DNA of 64,000 nt from Siniperca chuatsi. Taxonomy: Eukaryota > Chordata > Actinopteri > Centrarchiformes > Sinipercidae. Shown piece after piece: positions 1-13,485 of this stretch. The notes under the pieces are model-generated. The model saw only the letters and a list, made by a program, of their open reading frames with translations, had not been told where the DNA came from and did no database searches. A program made the translations under genes and the position numbers. Position 1 is the first letter of the stretch. Each line of letters opens with the position of its first letter. The stretch lies in NCBI RefSeq assembly GCF_020085105.1, contig NC_058045.1, forward strand, positions 10,247,833 through 10,311,832, written 5' to 3'.

Positions 1-90
1 AATTTCCTTCTTTTGTCAGAACAACAGTCTAAAATCCAAAGGTACCCATCTACACTGATATAAAACATTGAAAATAAGCAGATCCACAAA

Positions 91-190
91 TTTGAGAAGC
101 TGGAGCTGAAATTATTAATGGACTATCAAAATTGTTGATGATTAATTTTCTGTCAACCAACCAATCGATTAATCAATTCATTGTTTCAGT
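91..190 (-). repeat. Fragment of a teleost interspersed repeat (GATTAATCGATTA type)
   Basis: The stretch has the alternating 'attaatcgatt' and 'gagaagctggagc' words of a common fish DNA repeat. A larger copy in the other orientation lies near 41275-42085. Only a fragment is present and no ends or target duplication are visible. The rest of 1-391 shows nothing I can name. Confidence 0.45.
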
Positions 191-391
191 ATTAAATTTC
201 TCCCTGTTAAAAGGTGTCAGAATTATACTAATGGGCTCTTTTTGCAAACATCAGTGGTCAATATATACCTATAATGGTGTTTTTTGCATTAAAACAGCCT
301 GACCAGAATACATTTGTAACAATTTTAACTAAAACTCTTTATTTTATTTTGCCACTGAAATGATAATGTGTGTTACATGTTGCTTTTGCAG

Positions 392-904
392 CAAGATGAA
401 AAAGATGCTCATGTGTCATTCACAGGTACCCCTCGTCACAACTGTCAAATGAACAGGACCACCACCTATCTGCAGACAAAGAACTGCAAGTCAGTTGTGC
501 CAGTGGAAATCACAGCCTGTGAGGGATCCTGTGGAGCATCCTCATCAATGTGAGATTTATAACAAAGTATATCTGAAGGATGTACAGTACAAACTACTCG
601 TGCTAAAACCACTTGTTCAGTTTTCATATGAAGAGTCATATTTAAGATAAATGTTTGTTTACATTCAACAGCAGGTGACTGACACTGCTCCTGTCTAATT
701 GTATCTATTTACAGGTACTCCGCGGAGAACAACAGATTGATGCATTCATGCTCATGCTGTCAAGAAATGGCCACCAGTAAGAAGGAGGTGAAGATGATCT
801 GCACCGATGGCAGGAAGACAAAGCACACCTACATTTCAGTTGACCAGTGTGGTTGCCAAGTCGCTGAATGTCCTAAGAACACCAGTGATTCTAAAGAAAA
901 CTAA
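392..904 (+). CDS. Gel-forming mucin, C-terminal cystine knot (partial, 3' end only)
   Basis: Two exons, 392-549 and 715-904, joined in frame across a GT-AG intron and ending in TAA. The gene continues beyond the left edge. The product is a C-terminal cystine-knot (CTCK) domain with the spaced cysteines of secreted mucins: [22 protein letters not shown] and QCGC, with the Y-S-A and C-S-C-C motifs seen in MUC2/MUC5AC/MUC5B. In that family the CTCK domain makes disulphide-linked dimers in the endoplasmic reticulum before polymer assembly and secretion. von Willebrand factor and otogelin share the fold, but the EGSC and SCSCCQE words fit gel-forming mucins best. Mucin identity is fairly sure; the exact paralogue cannot be named from about 115 residues. 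The first exon boundary (after the CAG at 389-391) is inferred from the pyrimidine-rich tract before it. Confidence 0.8.
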
Positions 905-2950
905 GTTTAAATGAAATTCTGACTATTATACTTTTAGAGACCATTAGAGAATCAAGACTCAATATGTGAAGACAACCAAAGATACATGTCTATGTATTCA
1001 GGTGCCCCAAATAAGGGCAAATAAGTTAAACCTTTTAAACAGCAGAGATGTTATGGTCTGAAAGTTCCTACACCTCTGGAAATTGGCTCTGTGTACTCTG
1101 ACAATACTTGTCATCACTTTCTCATTTATTGGCATTGGGCATGTCCGCATAGTGCCCCATGATGACAGCACATATTTGTGTCATGGTGGCTCTTTTAGCT
1201 TTTGAAGAGGTAGTTCCTTTATATAAACTTTACAATTTGGTGTTTTCAGTCTTAGAGGGTGTTTCTTTTCATTTTACTGTAAATGTCTTAAGAGATTAAA
1301 AGACACAAGAAAAGGGCTTAAAAAATACAGTACATTTTAGCAATGTGTTCACTGACTTGTTCTTTTCAAACTATCCAACATGTGATTGTCTTCAATGTCA
1401 TTAAAAACTCACAGGTTTACTGATCATCGTGTGTTCTTGTTTTTTTTTTAGTTTCTTGGCTATTTTCATTGTGTTTCTTAAAACAGTCAGTTCTCATTTC
1501 AATAACTATATTTATTTTACCTATGGCAGTGCACCATCATTTATAAGTGTAGATGGTATATTTCATACATATTTGATTACTTGATATGTGCATATATAGA
1601 GTCAGTCACCTACAAGTGCATATATTGAGTCCACTTCCAATAATTAATAAACTCTAAAATACATTTTTTGTAAGTGATACTTTTAAAATTGAGAAAAGCC
1701 TACTTTTTTCTCAATATACAGTAAGCAAACATTGTTTGTATTTACTATGTAATGCACAGATTTCTCCAGTTATTGCCATACAGTTGGTGCAACATCAAAC
1801 CCTCATGGGAACATTGGTTGTTGCTAACACATTGTTTTGTCTCGGTTGTATTAATAAGGTGCTGGATTACCATGTGAGGCAGCCCTGGGGAAACTTTATT
1901 TAGGAATATGCACATTGTGAGCCCAAACTAAACTTAAATAATAAAGTTGATAAAACTACATTTTGACACAGGTCAAGAGGAGGAAGATCAGGTAGCCTAA
2001 ATAAATAATTCATTAACCGATTTAATTGATATTGTACCATAGTGTTGCAAACTGCCTAACATTTAACATCACCATAAACTATTTTACAACCTGGGCTTTT
2101 GTGGCCCCTGGGGGTCTGTTGCCTTGGAGCAGTTGTGCCACTTTGACTAGTTGGTAATCAAGCCCTAGCTGGTCCAGTACTGTGGATGCAAATTTTATTG
2201 AAGATATGGACATAAAACCCTAATATCATGTTTCAGCGTTTAAGAATAACTGATGAAAAACCATATCATAAAAAAAACCCTCCTTGGCAGCATTGGCTGA
2301 GGGTGGTGGAAAAGTTTCAAAAAGAGGAAGGTCTTTGGCTGTGTCCGTGGGTGACATGTCAGTAAACCTGATATTTAGCTTTGAGGGTCTGTAAAATAAA
2401 TAATAAATTAAATAAAAAGTATTTACTTTTTATTTAATCTATTTATTTTGTATTATCATTGTATTAATATTACAATTTTAATTGAATATTCATAGAGATT
2501 CATATCGATGTTTGCATTAAATGAACTGAATTATAGTGCACCACATTTCATAAAATGTGCTAAAGTTTAACATCATCATTAATAATACATTAGTAGTGGT
2601 AGATTTTGTAATGTGGCCAAACTATGCTGTAAATATTATCTGGATATCTGCTGCATATAAAGAGTTCATCGGGCTCTGAGTGGAACTGATTCCTGTTCGG
2701 GTTAACCACCCGGAACGTTTTTAGTGTAACACCCCGCTTGGCAGTCATGTCGGCACTGAAGTCAGGACTCTCAGTGTAGAGCAGTCAAATTTCTGTTTAA
2801 AATAACTCATTGTGTCATTTTTATATTCAAGAATACATTAGTTAAATGTTATGCGTTAAAGGAAAGCGACGTATTCGTTGCACTATCGCTTCAGTTTGAG
2901 GTAAAATAAGTTTATTGCCGACTTCTCCCTCAGGCTTTTTTCTTCTTGAC
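905..2950. other. Intergenic, mucin 3' flank to gtf2h1 5' flank
   Basis: AT-rich sequence with no supported gene. The start should contain the mucin 3' UTR. A candidate ATTAAA signal lies near 1294, but its use is not established. The only structure noted is a palindrome at 2407-2438, listed separately. Confidence 0.5.
2407..2438. repeat. Perfect AT-rich palindrome (15-nt arms, 2-nt centre)
   Basis: The arm at 2407-2421 (attaaataaaaagta) is the exact reverse complement of 2424-2438. Imperfect pairing continues outward through A/T-rich sequence. It could be the folded remnant of a small transposon or a simple AT palindrome. No target duplication was seen. Confidence 0.6.
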
Positions 2951-2956
2951 TGTTCA

Positions 2957-3360
2957 CGTTAGCTAACGTAACGCTAGTTAGCTAAGTTGATATGATAAAA
3001 CAGTAAACACAACAGTGGCTTGCGTGTGTTTGGATAAAGGCGTTGTAGGAAGCATAATATTTATTCAGGACGTTGTCGCGAAGTCAGCTGAAATAGTTCT
3101 TACTTGTATCTCATATGAAGTGTTTAATATCTTAGTCTATGTGCTCGCTTTATTCCCGTTAATGTCGCTAATGTTAATTCTGTAACTGCAGGTCAAGTAA
3201 CGATTAGGTGGTTTAGTCAGCGTTAAATAGATGTTTAACACATTTCTTTCTAATGTCCTGTTTATTCTTTTATCCGTGAGATTGTATCAATACTGCTGTG
3301 CATGATTATTAATGTTAATCAATGGCAGTATATATGCTTTCTCAGTTATTTGTTTGAGCC
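2957..3360 (+). promoter_or_regulatory. gtf2h1 5' flank with a GCTAACG-type motif cluster
   Basis: The block 2957-2987 contains overlapping 'gttagctaacg' and 'gctagttagcta' words, which also occur near the inferred 5' ends of hps5, rab3il1 and fth1 in this window. CpG content is higher here than in the AT-rich flank. No TATA box was recognised, and the exact transcription start and any 5' UTR exon are not resolved. Confidence 0.35.
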
Positions 3361-6300
3361 ATGGCATCACTATCAGAGGAGGTGCTGCTGGTGGTGAAAA
3401 AGGTTCGCCAGAGGAAGCAGGATGGCACACTTTATCTGATGGCTGAACGTATAGCCTGGGGTCCAGAGGGCAAAGACCGCTTCACAGTCAGCCACTTGTA
3501 TGCAGATATTCGCTGTGAGTACTTGATACCATCAAATTACAAGTAGTGCTACAATATGTTGGCGGTGTTCTCAAGCTGCTTTATTTGTTGTCTATACAGG
3601 TCAGAAGATCAGCCCAGATGGTAAATCCAAAATTCAGCTCCAGCTGGTCCTTCACACCGGCGAAAGTACCACATTCCACTTTTCCAATGACAGCAGTGCA
3701 CTCAAAGACAGGGACGCTGCCAAGGAACTGCTGCAGCAGCTACTGCCCAAGTTCAAGAAGAAAGCCAACAAGGAACTGGAGGAGAAAAACAGGTGAGACT
3801 CTGCTGTTTCTACTGTTAAGATGGTCCTTAAAGGATAAGTGTGGTAACATTCTGTGTTTCTCTTACTGTCAACAAATTGCATTAAAAGACCAAAACCAAT
3901 AATGAATTTATCCTTCTGATATGTATTGTCTGTGTAACCAAAGCCTAATAAAGCTTATTCCTCACTGCCATAGACCTCCATTGTGTCCAAAAACTATTAA
4001 GAACACACTAGTGAGGCTCATAGTTGCACTGGGTGACACCTTCCTTCCTTGCAGTTTGAGTCAGTCCCACTTACAGCGTGCTGGTTGTTGTCCACAACAA
4101 AAACCTGCTAATCTCTACTGAAGTTCTACTGTTTTAGAGGGGTGTTGATTAAACTGTTTGGTCATTTTGGAGGCTGTAGTTTGTTTAATACAGAGAAGTG
4201 TGTAATATTTAGTCTAGCCTCATTGATATAAATGGGGTGACAAAATACAATTCAGCAATACACAAACTACAGTGAATCACCTCTCTAAAACAGTTTCAAC
4301 AAAAGCTGAACGTTATAACCTTCATGATGGTAGGATTTATTATAGGACTAGTTGTACCTAATAAATTGGCACAACTGAGTGTATATATGGGGATGTAATA
4401 TTGATTTTATTATAAGAGAGTAGAAACTGATATTTTTTTGTAATATCATCAATATCATGATGTAGTTTAAATAACGTGTGTTCCTGGTCTTAAAGGATGC
4501 ATCACAGTAAATCGATGCAGGAAATTAAGGCAATTAACAGCTTCAATGAGGTTTTTAGGCAATTAATTAATTAAATTCTCAAAATATTGTTTTTTAAATT
4601 TTTTCCTGTAGGATGCTTCAAGAAGATCCGGTGCTTTTCCAGTTATATAAGGATCTCGTGGTGAGCCAAGTGATCAGTGCTGACGAATTCTGGACCAACA
4701 GGTTAGGAGACATAAACAACACAGACCCCGCACTATACAACAACAAACAGGAAGTCGGTATATCTGGAGCCTTTCTGGTGAGTACATCAAGTCCAGCACA
4801 ATTAGACCTTACATTTTGAAAACAACCTAATCTTAAATTTCATAATTGACTCAAGCATTGACAACTTCAGCATTAACAACATACTGTTAAACGTTAACAG
4901 CTTACATTTTCATGCTTTACAGGCAGACATTAGACCTCAGACAGATGGCTGCAACGGCTTGAGATATAATCTGACAGCTGACATTATTGAATCCATCTTC
5001 AGAACATACCCTGCAGGTAAACCATTGCATCTTAACTTTGAAGTTAGCTCATCAATTGCAACAGTAATGAAAGACCAGGAAATGGCTAACAATGATTTTA
5101 CTGATTAACTCACTGTCAGCTAGAGAGGAAGAATTTCTTTGTGAAATCAGCTGGTAAAACTTTAGCTTGACAGTGTAGTGCATTCTTCTTCACCTCAATA
5201 ACTGATATTAAATGTGCAACTAGTGTTCCTCATCCATTACATAAAAGCTTGGACTAAATATATTTATATCAACTTGCGTTGTACTTGCAGTGAAGCAGAA
5301 GTATAGTGAAAATGTGCCTCATAACCTGACGGAGAAGGAGTTCTGGACCCGCTTTTTCCAGTCCCATTATTTTCACAGAGACCGCATCAGCACAGGAACA
5401 CAGGATATCTTCTCAGAGTGCGCCAAGCAGGATGAAAAGGGTAGGAGTTTTAAAGCGTTTTCAGGTGCAAATCTCACATGTAAATGCAAAGGTTTTCTAG
5501 CGATGTCAGTACATGTATGATTTCAACATTTAATTCATTACTGTAAACGAAACTGCCAAGCCACAAATCTGTTTTCATATGTAAAAGTTTTAAATCTGTT
5601 TCATGCAGGGTTAAAGTCTATGGTGGTTCAAGGAGTGAAGAATCCTTTGGTCGACCTCCTGTCGTTAGAGGATAAGACATTAGATGAGGTGAGATTTAAT
5701 GAGATGATTAGCCAATCACAGCCACGTCATACTACTCAAAAATCATTTACTTGTATAGCTTTCTTTTTCCTCTCCATCCTTCGACCTCAAGACTTGGTAT
5801 TTTCTGTGACACAGGGTTACGGAGTTTGCACAACGACACCCTCAACTTCCAATTCAAACAGGACGGTGAAGGAGAGCAGCAACGCTGCCATTATAAAGCG
5901 GTTCAACCATCACAGTGCCATGGTGCTGGCAGCGGGCTCACGCAAGGGGTAAAGAAATAACTTTTTGAAAAAAATATCACTTGCTCAGTGTCTAAAATTT
6001 TTTGCTAATTGTATCATATTTTTAAAGGGAAACACCAACTGACCAAGCTAGTGAGACGAGCAGTACAGATGGAAACTCAAGGGATTCTGACTTCTTCCAG
6101 CCTCCTGTAAAAAAGGTATGATGGCTCTGTAGCTTTAACAGTTTTTCCAAAATATGGTTGTTACTCTGTAACAGACTGAGATACTTTTTTCTGTTGGCAA
6201 ACTTTCTTAGGTTAAATTACAAGAAGCCATTGAATATGAAGATCTGCAAAGGGAAAACAGACCAAAAACAGTCGCATTAAACCTCAAGAAGTCTGACAGG

Positions 6301-9300
6301 TACAGTTTATCCACATTTTTATTTTTTCTTCTGTGTTCCTTACATGTTGTTAAGTGGCAGTGATTTATGAAACACCTTTTGTTAGATGAATATTTTCATG
6401 TAACACCTATCAATAAATAATACATTAACCGACGGGTGATGTTTTGAAATTACATATTTTGCCAATTCATCACATAACAGGGTTTTTTTGCATTTCAGAA
6501 GCTGTAACCACCAAATATTTTTTTATATATATATATTTTTTTAAACCAGTAGATAATCAAACTTTATTTATTGTATTTCCATCAACTGAACAGAAACCAA
6601 GCAATCAATTGATTATCGTCATCCCCTCAAAAAGCGCCACAGGAAGTCATTCCTGCCTGTGGCCATCAAACACTTTAACTCCTCCCTCTTAGTGTTAGTC
6701 TATATGACCCTAAGTCATTAAATTGGACTTTGATCATTACATCTCTGCAATACTTTATTATAATTGTGCAATATTCTGTGCTAATACTACTGTGCAATAT
6801 ACTCTTTTCAGTTTTAAATTTCCTATTTATTGATATTTATTCATACCTCTATTACTGCTGTGCAATATCCTCCGTCTCATTATAACCTTAATAGCTACAC
6901 TTAACTTGACAGTTCATGCACTATTATTTTATACCGTATTATTATCATCAACCGACTTTGTACTTCACACTTATTTTATACTTATACCCACTTGGTACTT
7001 AATTTATTATCTGACCTGTATGATAGTGTATTAGATTTTTTGCTTAGTACTTCTATTCCTGTGTGCACTGACATGATAGTGAGCTGCTGTAACAAAACAG
7101 TTTCCCCTTGGGGATCAATAAAGTATTTCTGATTCTGATTAGTTGTGTCAGCTCTAACAAAGCATATCACCCATATCTAAAGAAAATATATAGATAATAG
7201 ATATATATATAAAGAGCTTTGAGGCTTGTGTAGCCAGAAATCAACTGTGCAGAATTTGGAAAGATGCTCATCTGTTGTAGGTGAGTCTCACTTCCTCTGG
7301 ACAGACTGCTCATTTCGAAATATATTTTGTATTTCATTTTACAGGTCAGATTCATTGCTTTCACTGTGTTAAAGTTCTTGCTAATGGCCTTAACCCAACA
7401 CCTGAATGTCACTTCAGCATATAAAGTGAATGTATGAAATCTCAGCCCCCCTTTATGCTTTCAACTGATAAAACAGGCATATTTTTGCCTTAAAATTATC
7501 CAGGAATTAAATATTGCATTTTTTGTTATGTATTCTTGGTTGAATTTATGATGATTTATGTTCTAATGTAATGTTTCTCACTCCCTATCTTTATGTATAA
7601 GGTATGCTCACGGTCCTGTGCCACTTCAGTCCCAACAGTATACGACAAGCCAGGATATCATCAACTCTGTCAACTACATCCGGCATGAGATGGTCAATTA
7701 CAAACCCAACCTCACTCAGGTTAGGTCATGCACCCTATATTTCTGTAACTTTATCATGAATGATCAAAATCATTGCCATCAGATCTTCACCAGGTGCGTT
7801 CACGTATTCACCACAGTGTAATCAGGTCGGCTGCACAGAACACACAGCCTCTGTTGTGAATCAACACTCATTGATCTTTGGACACAGATTCATGATCATT
7901 CACAGCTCAGAAGTCCAATAACAACATTCTCAGGTTAAGATCAGGAAGCCTGTTCCTTCCAGTCACACATCTCCAGGTTTTCTCATTTCTTGTGAGCATT
8001 TAAGACCCCCGAGAAGCACTGTGGACTGGGTAGGCAGTCACCCTGAGGCAGCCCTGTCATTTACTAGGAAAGACTTTGCAGACCTCACTCAGGGATTTGT
8101 GTGTATCTGCATATGTGACAAACCATTCTTCATGAAGCTGTTTGGTATCTCCATCAGCACCATTTTTTTTCTCTTTTGCAGGTGTTGTCCAGCACAACAG
8201 CTAGTTCTGCCATTGCAGCACTTTCTCCAGGAGGCGTCCTCATGCTGGCAGGAGCGCAGCAAGCCATAAATCGTAAGTGTGTTGTACAATTGCTAAATAA
8301 AGTTAATATTACTTGCTGTGAAAGGTGGCCAGTGGGTGCCTATAGCATCTGTAGTGTGTGAGGTTGCTGAAATGCCACTGAGCAACACACTGAACTTCAA
8401 GGTTCTTCCATAAGACTGCTGTCTGTGCAGACTGTAGAGATGGAGGGAAGGATTATTTATGTAAACCGAGACAAAATCTCTTGTTTTTCTGTCCAAGATT
8501 TCTGGATTGTTCACTGATGATCCATAGTTTCACTGTTGCTTAAACCTGAATCCATCGTGAAAAATGTTTGAATGCTGAGTATTTAAACTGCCAGTACTTT
8601 GTCTTTTCTTTTCAATCTTTGTTTGTTTTTCAGAGATGGTACCTACTGAGGTTCAAGGAGAGTTGAAGCATCTTTATGCAGCTGCTGGAGAGTTGTTAAG
8701 ACACTTCTGGTCCTGTTTTCCTGTAAACACACCGTTTTTGGAGGAGAAGGTGACTAATATTCACTGTATTGAAAGAAGGTCAAATTATTATTGTCACACA
8801 GTAAGTTATTCCCTGTCTTGACATCCATGATTTTGGCAACAAAAAAAAAATCTATTAGCACTTAATACTTGTCTAATAGTACACACAAATCAATGATTAG
8901 CATTTCTGTGTGGTTTAAAAAATAAACCACACTTGTCCATAACAGTGTAGCCAACAGAGGGTATCATATTTCATACAAAGTATTCATGCCCCTTTGACTT
9001 TTTCATGTTTTATTGTTTTACAACACTGAATCACAGTAGACGTTAGTGTTTTTTTAACAATATTTTTTATGCTTTTCAACACATAAATACAAACATAGAC
9101 AGATCCAACAATACACAATGGCCATAAGAACTAAACATCTGACTTAGATACATGATATATGATGTACATAGCACATAATATACTCAGAGAGATAATTGCA
9201 CACTCACATAAACATGTTGTGGAAGTATAAATGGGAAAATATCATAGCATCTATGTATATTTGTATATATAAGGAAACACTCAGTCCCATTACAGGCGAC

Positions 9301-10319
9301 AGTGATAAACAAACATCTGGAGAGAAAAGAAGGGACAATAAATAATAATTTTAAATAATATATAATTTTGAAAGAAATAAAACAAAAAAATAGTATCCCA
9401 CCTTTTTATAACCCAAAAATGTCAGTTTGCCAATTTTTATTAAGTCTTTTACCAGTATATAAAAAGAAGTCCAAGTCTTACAGAAATCATCGATTTTACA
9501 TTTAAATCTGTATGTTAGATATTCAGTTGGTATTAACTCAAATATCAGAATCAGGTTTATTGCCAAGTAGGTTCACACATACAGGGAATTTGCTTTGGTA
9601 TATATGAGCTTATTCCATCCCACAACTGGGCAGCAAATGTAAGAAGACTGAACAGCCTTCTTTGATGAGGGCCCTTAATATAAGAGCTGGGTAAATCTTA
9701 GCTGTAAATCTTTTGTGTTTTTTTTTTTTTATATATACTTAAAATTATTTATCAATGTTTGTTTTCACTTGTACATCAACACATTTTTTTCTTCTTGATC
9801 AGTACCAAAAATCCTAAATTCAAAATGCGTAAAATCCTTATTACATCCACTTTGAAACTAAACTGGCTATAAGCCACAAACGTTTCCCATCAGTATGTGT
9901 CAGTATAAAGTTAATATGTAGTTTTATAGCATAATCTCCATCACTACCATCACCATTACAGGTGCCAGCCCCCGTAGTAGTAATCCTTTTTTCAGATTTT
10001 CCTAATGTTATGTCTTTTTTTTCCCTTCACATTTGTTCTCAATATCTCATGTAGGTGATGAAAATGAAGACAAACCTTGAGAGATTTCAGGTGACCAAGC
10101 TTTGTCCTTTTCAGGAGAAGATTCAGCGTCAGTACTTAAGTACAAATGTAAGTCTCAACGCTATTAATAAAGACACAGTAATGGCTTATACCGGGTGGCA
10201 CTTGTATTAAATCTCTTTGGCATTTCCCACAGCTCACAGGGCATCTGGAGGAGATGTTGCAGACAGCCTATAGCAAGTTCCACATCTGGCAAACCCGTCG
10301 CATGATGAGAAAAACCTGA
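3361..10319 (+). CDS. gtf2h1: General transcription factor IIH subunit 1 (p62/Tfb1)
   Basis: Fourteen coding exons: 3361-3514, 3600-3792, 4612-4777, 4923-5016, 5291-5440, 5609-5688, 5815-5948, 6028-6115, 6211-6299, 7602-7719, 8182-8272, 8634-8749, 10055-10147 and 10233-10319, giving 550 residues (human 548). p62 is a core TFIIH subunit in the nucleus. It acts in RNA polymerase II initiation and nucleotide excision repair, and its N-terminal PH domain binds acidic partners such as TFIIE-alpha, XPC and p53. The sequence shows the PH domain (about residues 1-108), then two BSD domains (motifs [15 protein letters not shown] and the preceding [13 protein letters not shown] region), and a conserved C-terminus ([19 protein letters not shown]). 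The start [17 protein letters not shown] is the family start. A likely ATTAAA polyadenylation signal is at 10942. Identification is secure; exon edges are hand-inferred but keep frame throughout. Confidence 0.96.
6631..7140 (+). mobile_element. 5'-truncated LINE (L2/CR1-like) 3' end in gtf2h1 intron 9
   Basis: It begins with a short coding-like remnant ([15 protein letters not shown]) and runs through an AT-rich 3' UTR to a terminus resembling 'ccttggggatcaataaagta', which is typical of fish L2-type LINE tails (from memory of these families). Orientation is the same as the host gene. The body is missing, so it is a dead copy. Confidence 0.55.
9000..9620 (-). repeat. Probable antisense LINE-derived repeats in gtf2h1 intron 12
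   Basis: The long intron 8750-10054 holds A/T-rich sequence ending in 'agaatcaggtttattgcc' (from about 9547), which reads on the minus strand as a LINE-type 3' tail common in fish genomes. No intact coding sequence remains. The left limit is a guess. Confidence 0.35.
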
Positions 10320-11136
10320 GGTTGGACGGTTTGTCAAAGAAGAGGACAAGGAAGACATGAAAGTGTATGAACAAATGGCCTGTGAAGGTTCTCCAGACTG
10401 CTGTGAAGAGACACAGTTTACAGCCTGATGGGCGTGGTTCACAGGGGCTTAATGAGGATATAGATGGATGCTGCCACATCCCCAACTGTTCTACAGAGAC
10501 TAACTGCATCTCAGCCACAAATAACTGTATTTAGTTTCTTTCTCTTTTGTTTGTGTTTTCTCAATGGTTGAGAGATTGGTGCTGGTAATGGTTAAATGGG
10601 ACTTTAAAAATGGTGTAATATGACCAACTTTCAGATGGGAAATCAGTAAAGTCACTCAGGACAACAGTCTGAAGTGTCAGATGCAAGCGGAGGGCTGCCA
10701 ACACGTGTTTCATCAGTGCACGGAGCAGAGAAAGGACATAGCAAGGAGTGCCTCTGAGCACTGGGTCGATTTGTGGAGCACATTTCCAGAAAATCTGAAG
10801 CGAAAGGCGAAATGAATATAGCAATACTGTAAAGACATTTCACACTCGAGTGCATTAGTTTGTGTGTGACTCAAATCACACTGTCACTGGTTTTAATGTC
10901 TGCACCCTCTGTCTGCACTAAAGACAAAAGTGTTACTCTGAATTAAAGTGAGGCATAAAGCTTTTGTTCATGCCGCTGTCTATTGAAACTGCAGTGTTTC
11001 ATTACGTCCATGCACCTCAACCTCAATGTTTTTGGTACTGTTAATGCGGTCATCTATATTTTTACAAGAGCGATAGTTTTTTTTTTTAACTACAGCATCT
11101 AGCGCTGTAGAAGTTTATGTCCTGTGTAAATGGATA

Positions 11137-11400
11137 TTATATAGCCATAGTTTCATTTTTCGTAATGACATCCAGCGAAGCCTCCAGTGCGGCTGTTGGG
11201 AAGCCGCTGCTTTCAGGAAGCGTCCTCCTCACGTCAGCTGAGCGGAGCTGGCTGCCAGTGGCGTGACACTGACCGCTGACTTTCTCCCCAAGAAAGTGAA
11301 CAAAACCTGCGATGTAAGACGGTGGTTTGGAGTGGATTTGTAAGTGGTAATGCTGGAGTGTCATTCCAACTGCCATTTGGTGAGTTTAACTGACAAAACG
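11137..11400 (+). promoter_or_regulatory. hps5 5' UTR exon and proximal promoter
   Basis: This GC-richer block between gtf2h1 and hps5 ends with two consensus donors, one at 11314 (GAT|gtaaga) and one at 11381 (TTG|gtgagt). Either could splice to the coding exon that starts before 13486. A CACGTCAGCTG word lies near 11230. If the distal donor is used, the UTR contains a start-stop ATG-TAA at about 11312. GCTAGC-type motifs follow at 11426-11450. The assignment is inferred from position and splice signals only. Confidence 0.45.
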
Positions 11401-11949
11401 ATGAGTGAATGGCAACATCACTGTCTTAGCTAGCTAGCATGCTTGCTAACTTGTTATTATAAATATAGTCACTGTATTGGCGTACTGAACATGTTCAGAT
11501 TTATCTTAATTTCAATAAGCCGTCATACATATTTAACATAGCCATGTCGTGCTCATATTTAACGTGAATTATTTAAGGCCTTCGGTGTTTCGTTTTGGTA
11601 GAAACGTTAGCATCAGTGTCAGCAGACTGGTCTCGTGATGCTGACTGCCATAATCGACCGATGGAGTCGCCCCCTTTTAAGTTAAGCTAGTTAGTTGTTT
11701 GCAGCAACTTAATCAAGACACTCACTTTACTGTGTATTATCAACGAAAACTGCAACCTAAAACAGCCGTTCAGTTATCTAAGTCACCGAGTCACAGTAAC
11801 TGACTTAAACCTGGAACGCCTGAGCACGAAAGCTTGAAAATTCAAGGTTTGTTGACGGTTACTAACGTTAACGTTGGAAAGTTATGGTAACGGTTAATTA
11901 GAATGTTTGTGTTAACGTTACACCAGTGTCTTCTTTAGCTAGCATTGTA

Positions 11950-12070
11950 CATTTACACTACTCAAGTACTGGTAGTGTGTGTAGGCGACACATTTGAGGT
12001 ACTTTCTTTGGGTGCTTTTACTCCACTACAATTCTGACTTATTGTACATTTTACTTAGGTATTAACTTCT
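11950..12070 (-). repeat. Fragment of the CAGTGGTGGAAG-type repeat, inverted
   Basis: It reads on the minus strand as the same A/T-rich words ('tgtagtggagtaaaa', 'acttgag') found in the fuller copy at 44752-45415. It lies in hps5 intron 1. It is a partial, diverged copy without visible ends. Confidence 0.5.
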
Positions 12071-13485
12071 TACATACATAAAAACACACAATGAGCTTTT
12101 AAAATATGGAGCGTTGTTATGGTTTGAACTAAACAGTGTGTAAATGAGTTAAAACGATCTCCTCTTTGACATAATATACTTAATCAGTAATAATAATATT
12201 TTAAATATTAAGTTAATATTGTGTAACACTCACAAAGGTCAGCACTTTTACTTCTGGTATTTGAAGTAAGTGGGCTATTATTGAATACTTCCTCCGCCAT
12301 TGACCACAAGGCTGACATCCAAATAAAAATCAATGATAATCCATAAAAAGCAGCACACACATATTGAATATGTGCAGTCTTTAGAGAAATAGGCAGTTTT
12401 GCACTACTTAACTGTACAAACAGAATCAGTGTCAGGCTGAGGCCCCAAGGCCCCTCAGGTTCAACATGTCAGGTAGTTTGTTATAATGTGATTAAGTGCA
12501 ATTTTGTTTCAGTGTGCAACATTCAAGCAAAGACATTGCTCTATCATTGCCTCTGAATTGTCATCTAGACTTTAGGCCTATCAGGACCCCTGTACATGGC
12601 AATTATAGGGGCCAGTTTTAGCAAATTCAGCAGGTTAATTCAATTATGGTTAGATCAAATCTGTGCACATCCTCATCCCCAAATACATTCTACATTGCAT
12701 TAGAGTGCTAGCAAATACAGAGGCTGACTGCTACTTCTCACCTTCTTTTGAGATACTTGTGTCAACTACAGTACTTTTTGTTTTAAAACATTTTGTAACA
12801 TACACACTGATGTTTTCTTCTGAACAGTATTTGATCACTAATGATCTGCAGCTTTAGTTTTCCTTCTGCTTCCTCATAAGTTCACACACCACAACAAGTA
12901 AATTAAAGCCAAACTACAGTGTGTTGTGCTGCATTTTGGGCTGAATGGTGTCCTCTGGTCCTGTCAAAATGGTCTTTCTGGCAATATTAACTGACAGCTC
13001 CAGGATAAGAGACATTTGAGAGACCCTTACAGTATACTACACTAGAGATATCATGTGTTTTTTCCATAAACCTCAGCCTAAAGAATACAGAATTTTGTGT
13101 ATGCATGTGTGAAGTAAAGAAACTTCAACCCATTTACAAGATGTTTCATCTTTATTCATTTAGTGACAGTAGTTTCTTCCTCATGTTGGTAAATACTACA
13201 AACATCAGTAAAACTTTGCTAAATTAGAAAATATCCTTTAAGTGGGGCTTTGTTTACCATGTAAGTGTTTTTACATGAGGCTGTAGAGTGTAAATTGCAA
13301 GTCATGACTGGTCAGTTTGAGAGGGTTGGTATACTACTGAAAGTCACAGATGCCACCCGGCTGAGGGCCGTGGTATGAGAGGAAGCAGAGTAGTGACTCT
13401 TGAAGTCCCTCACATTTTTTTTTTTTTTTGTCATACTTTGCTGACTGCCTCATTCTTTCTCAGTTGTAGAGGATCACTAGTGAAG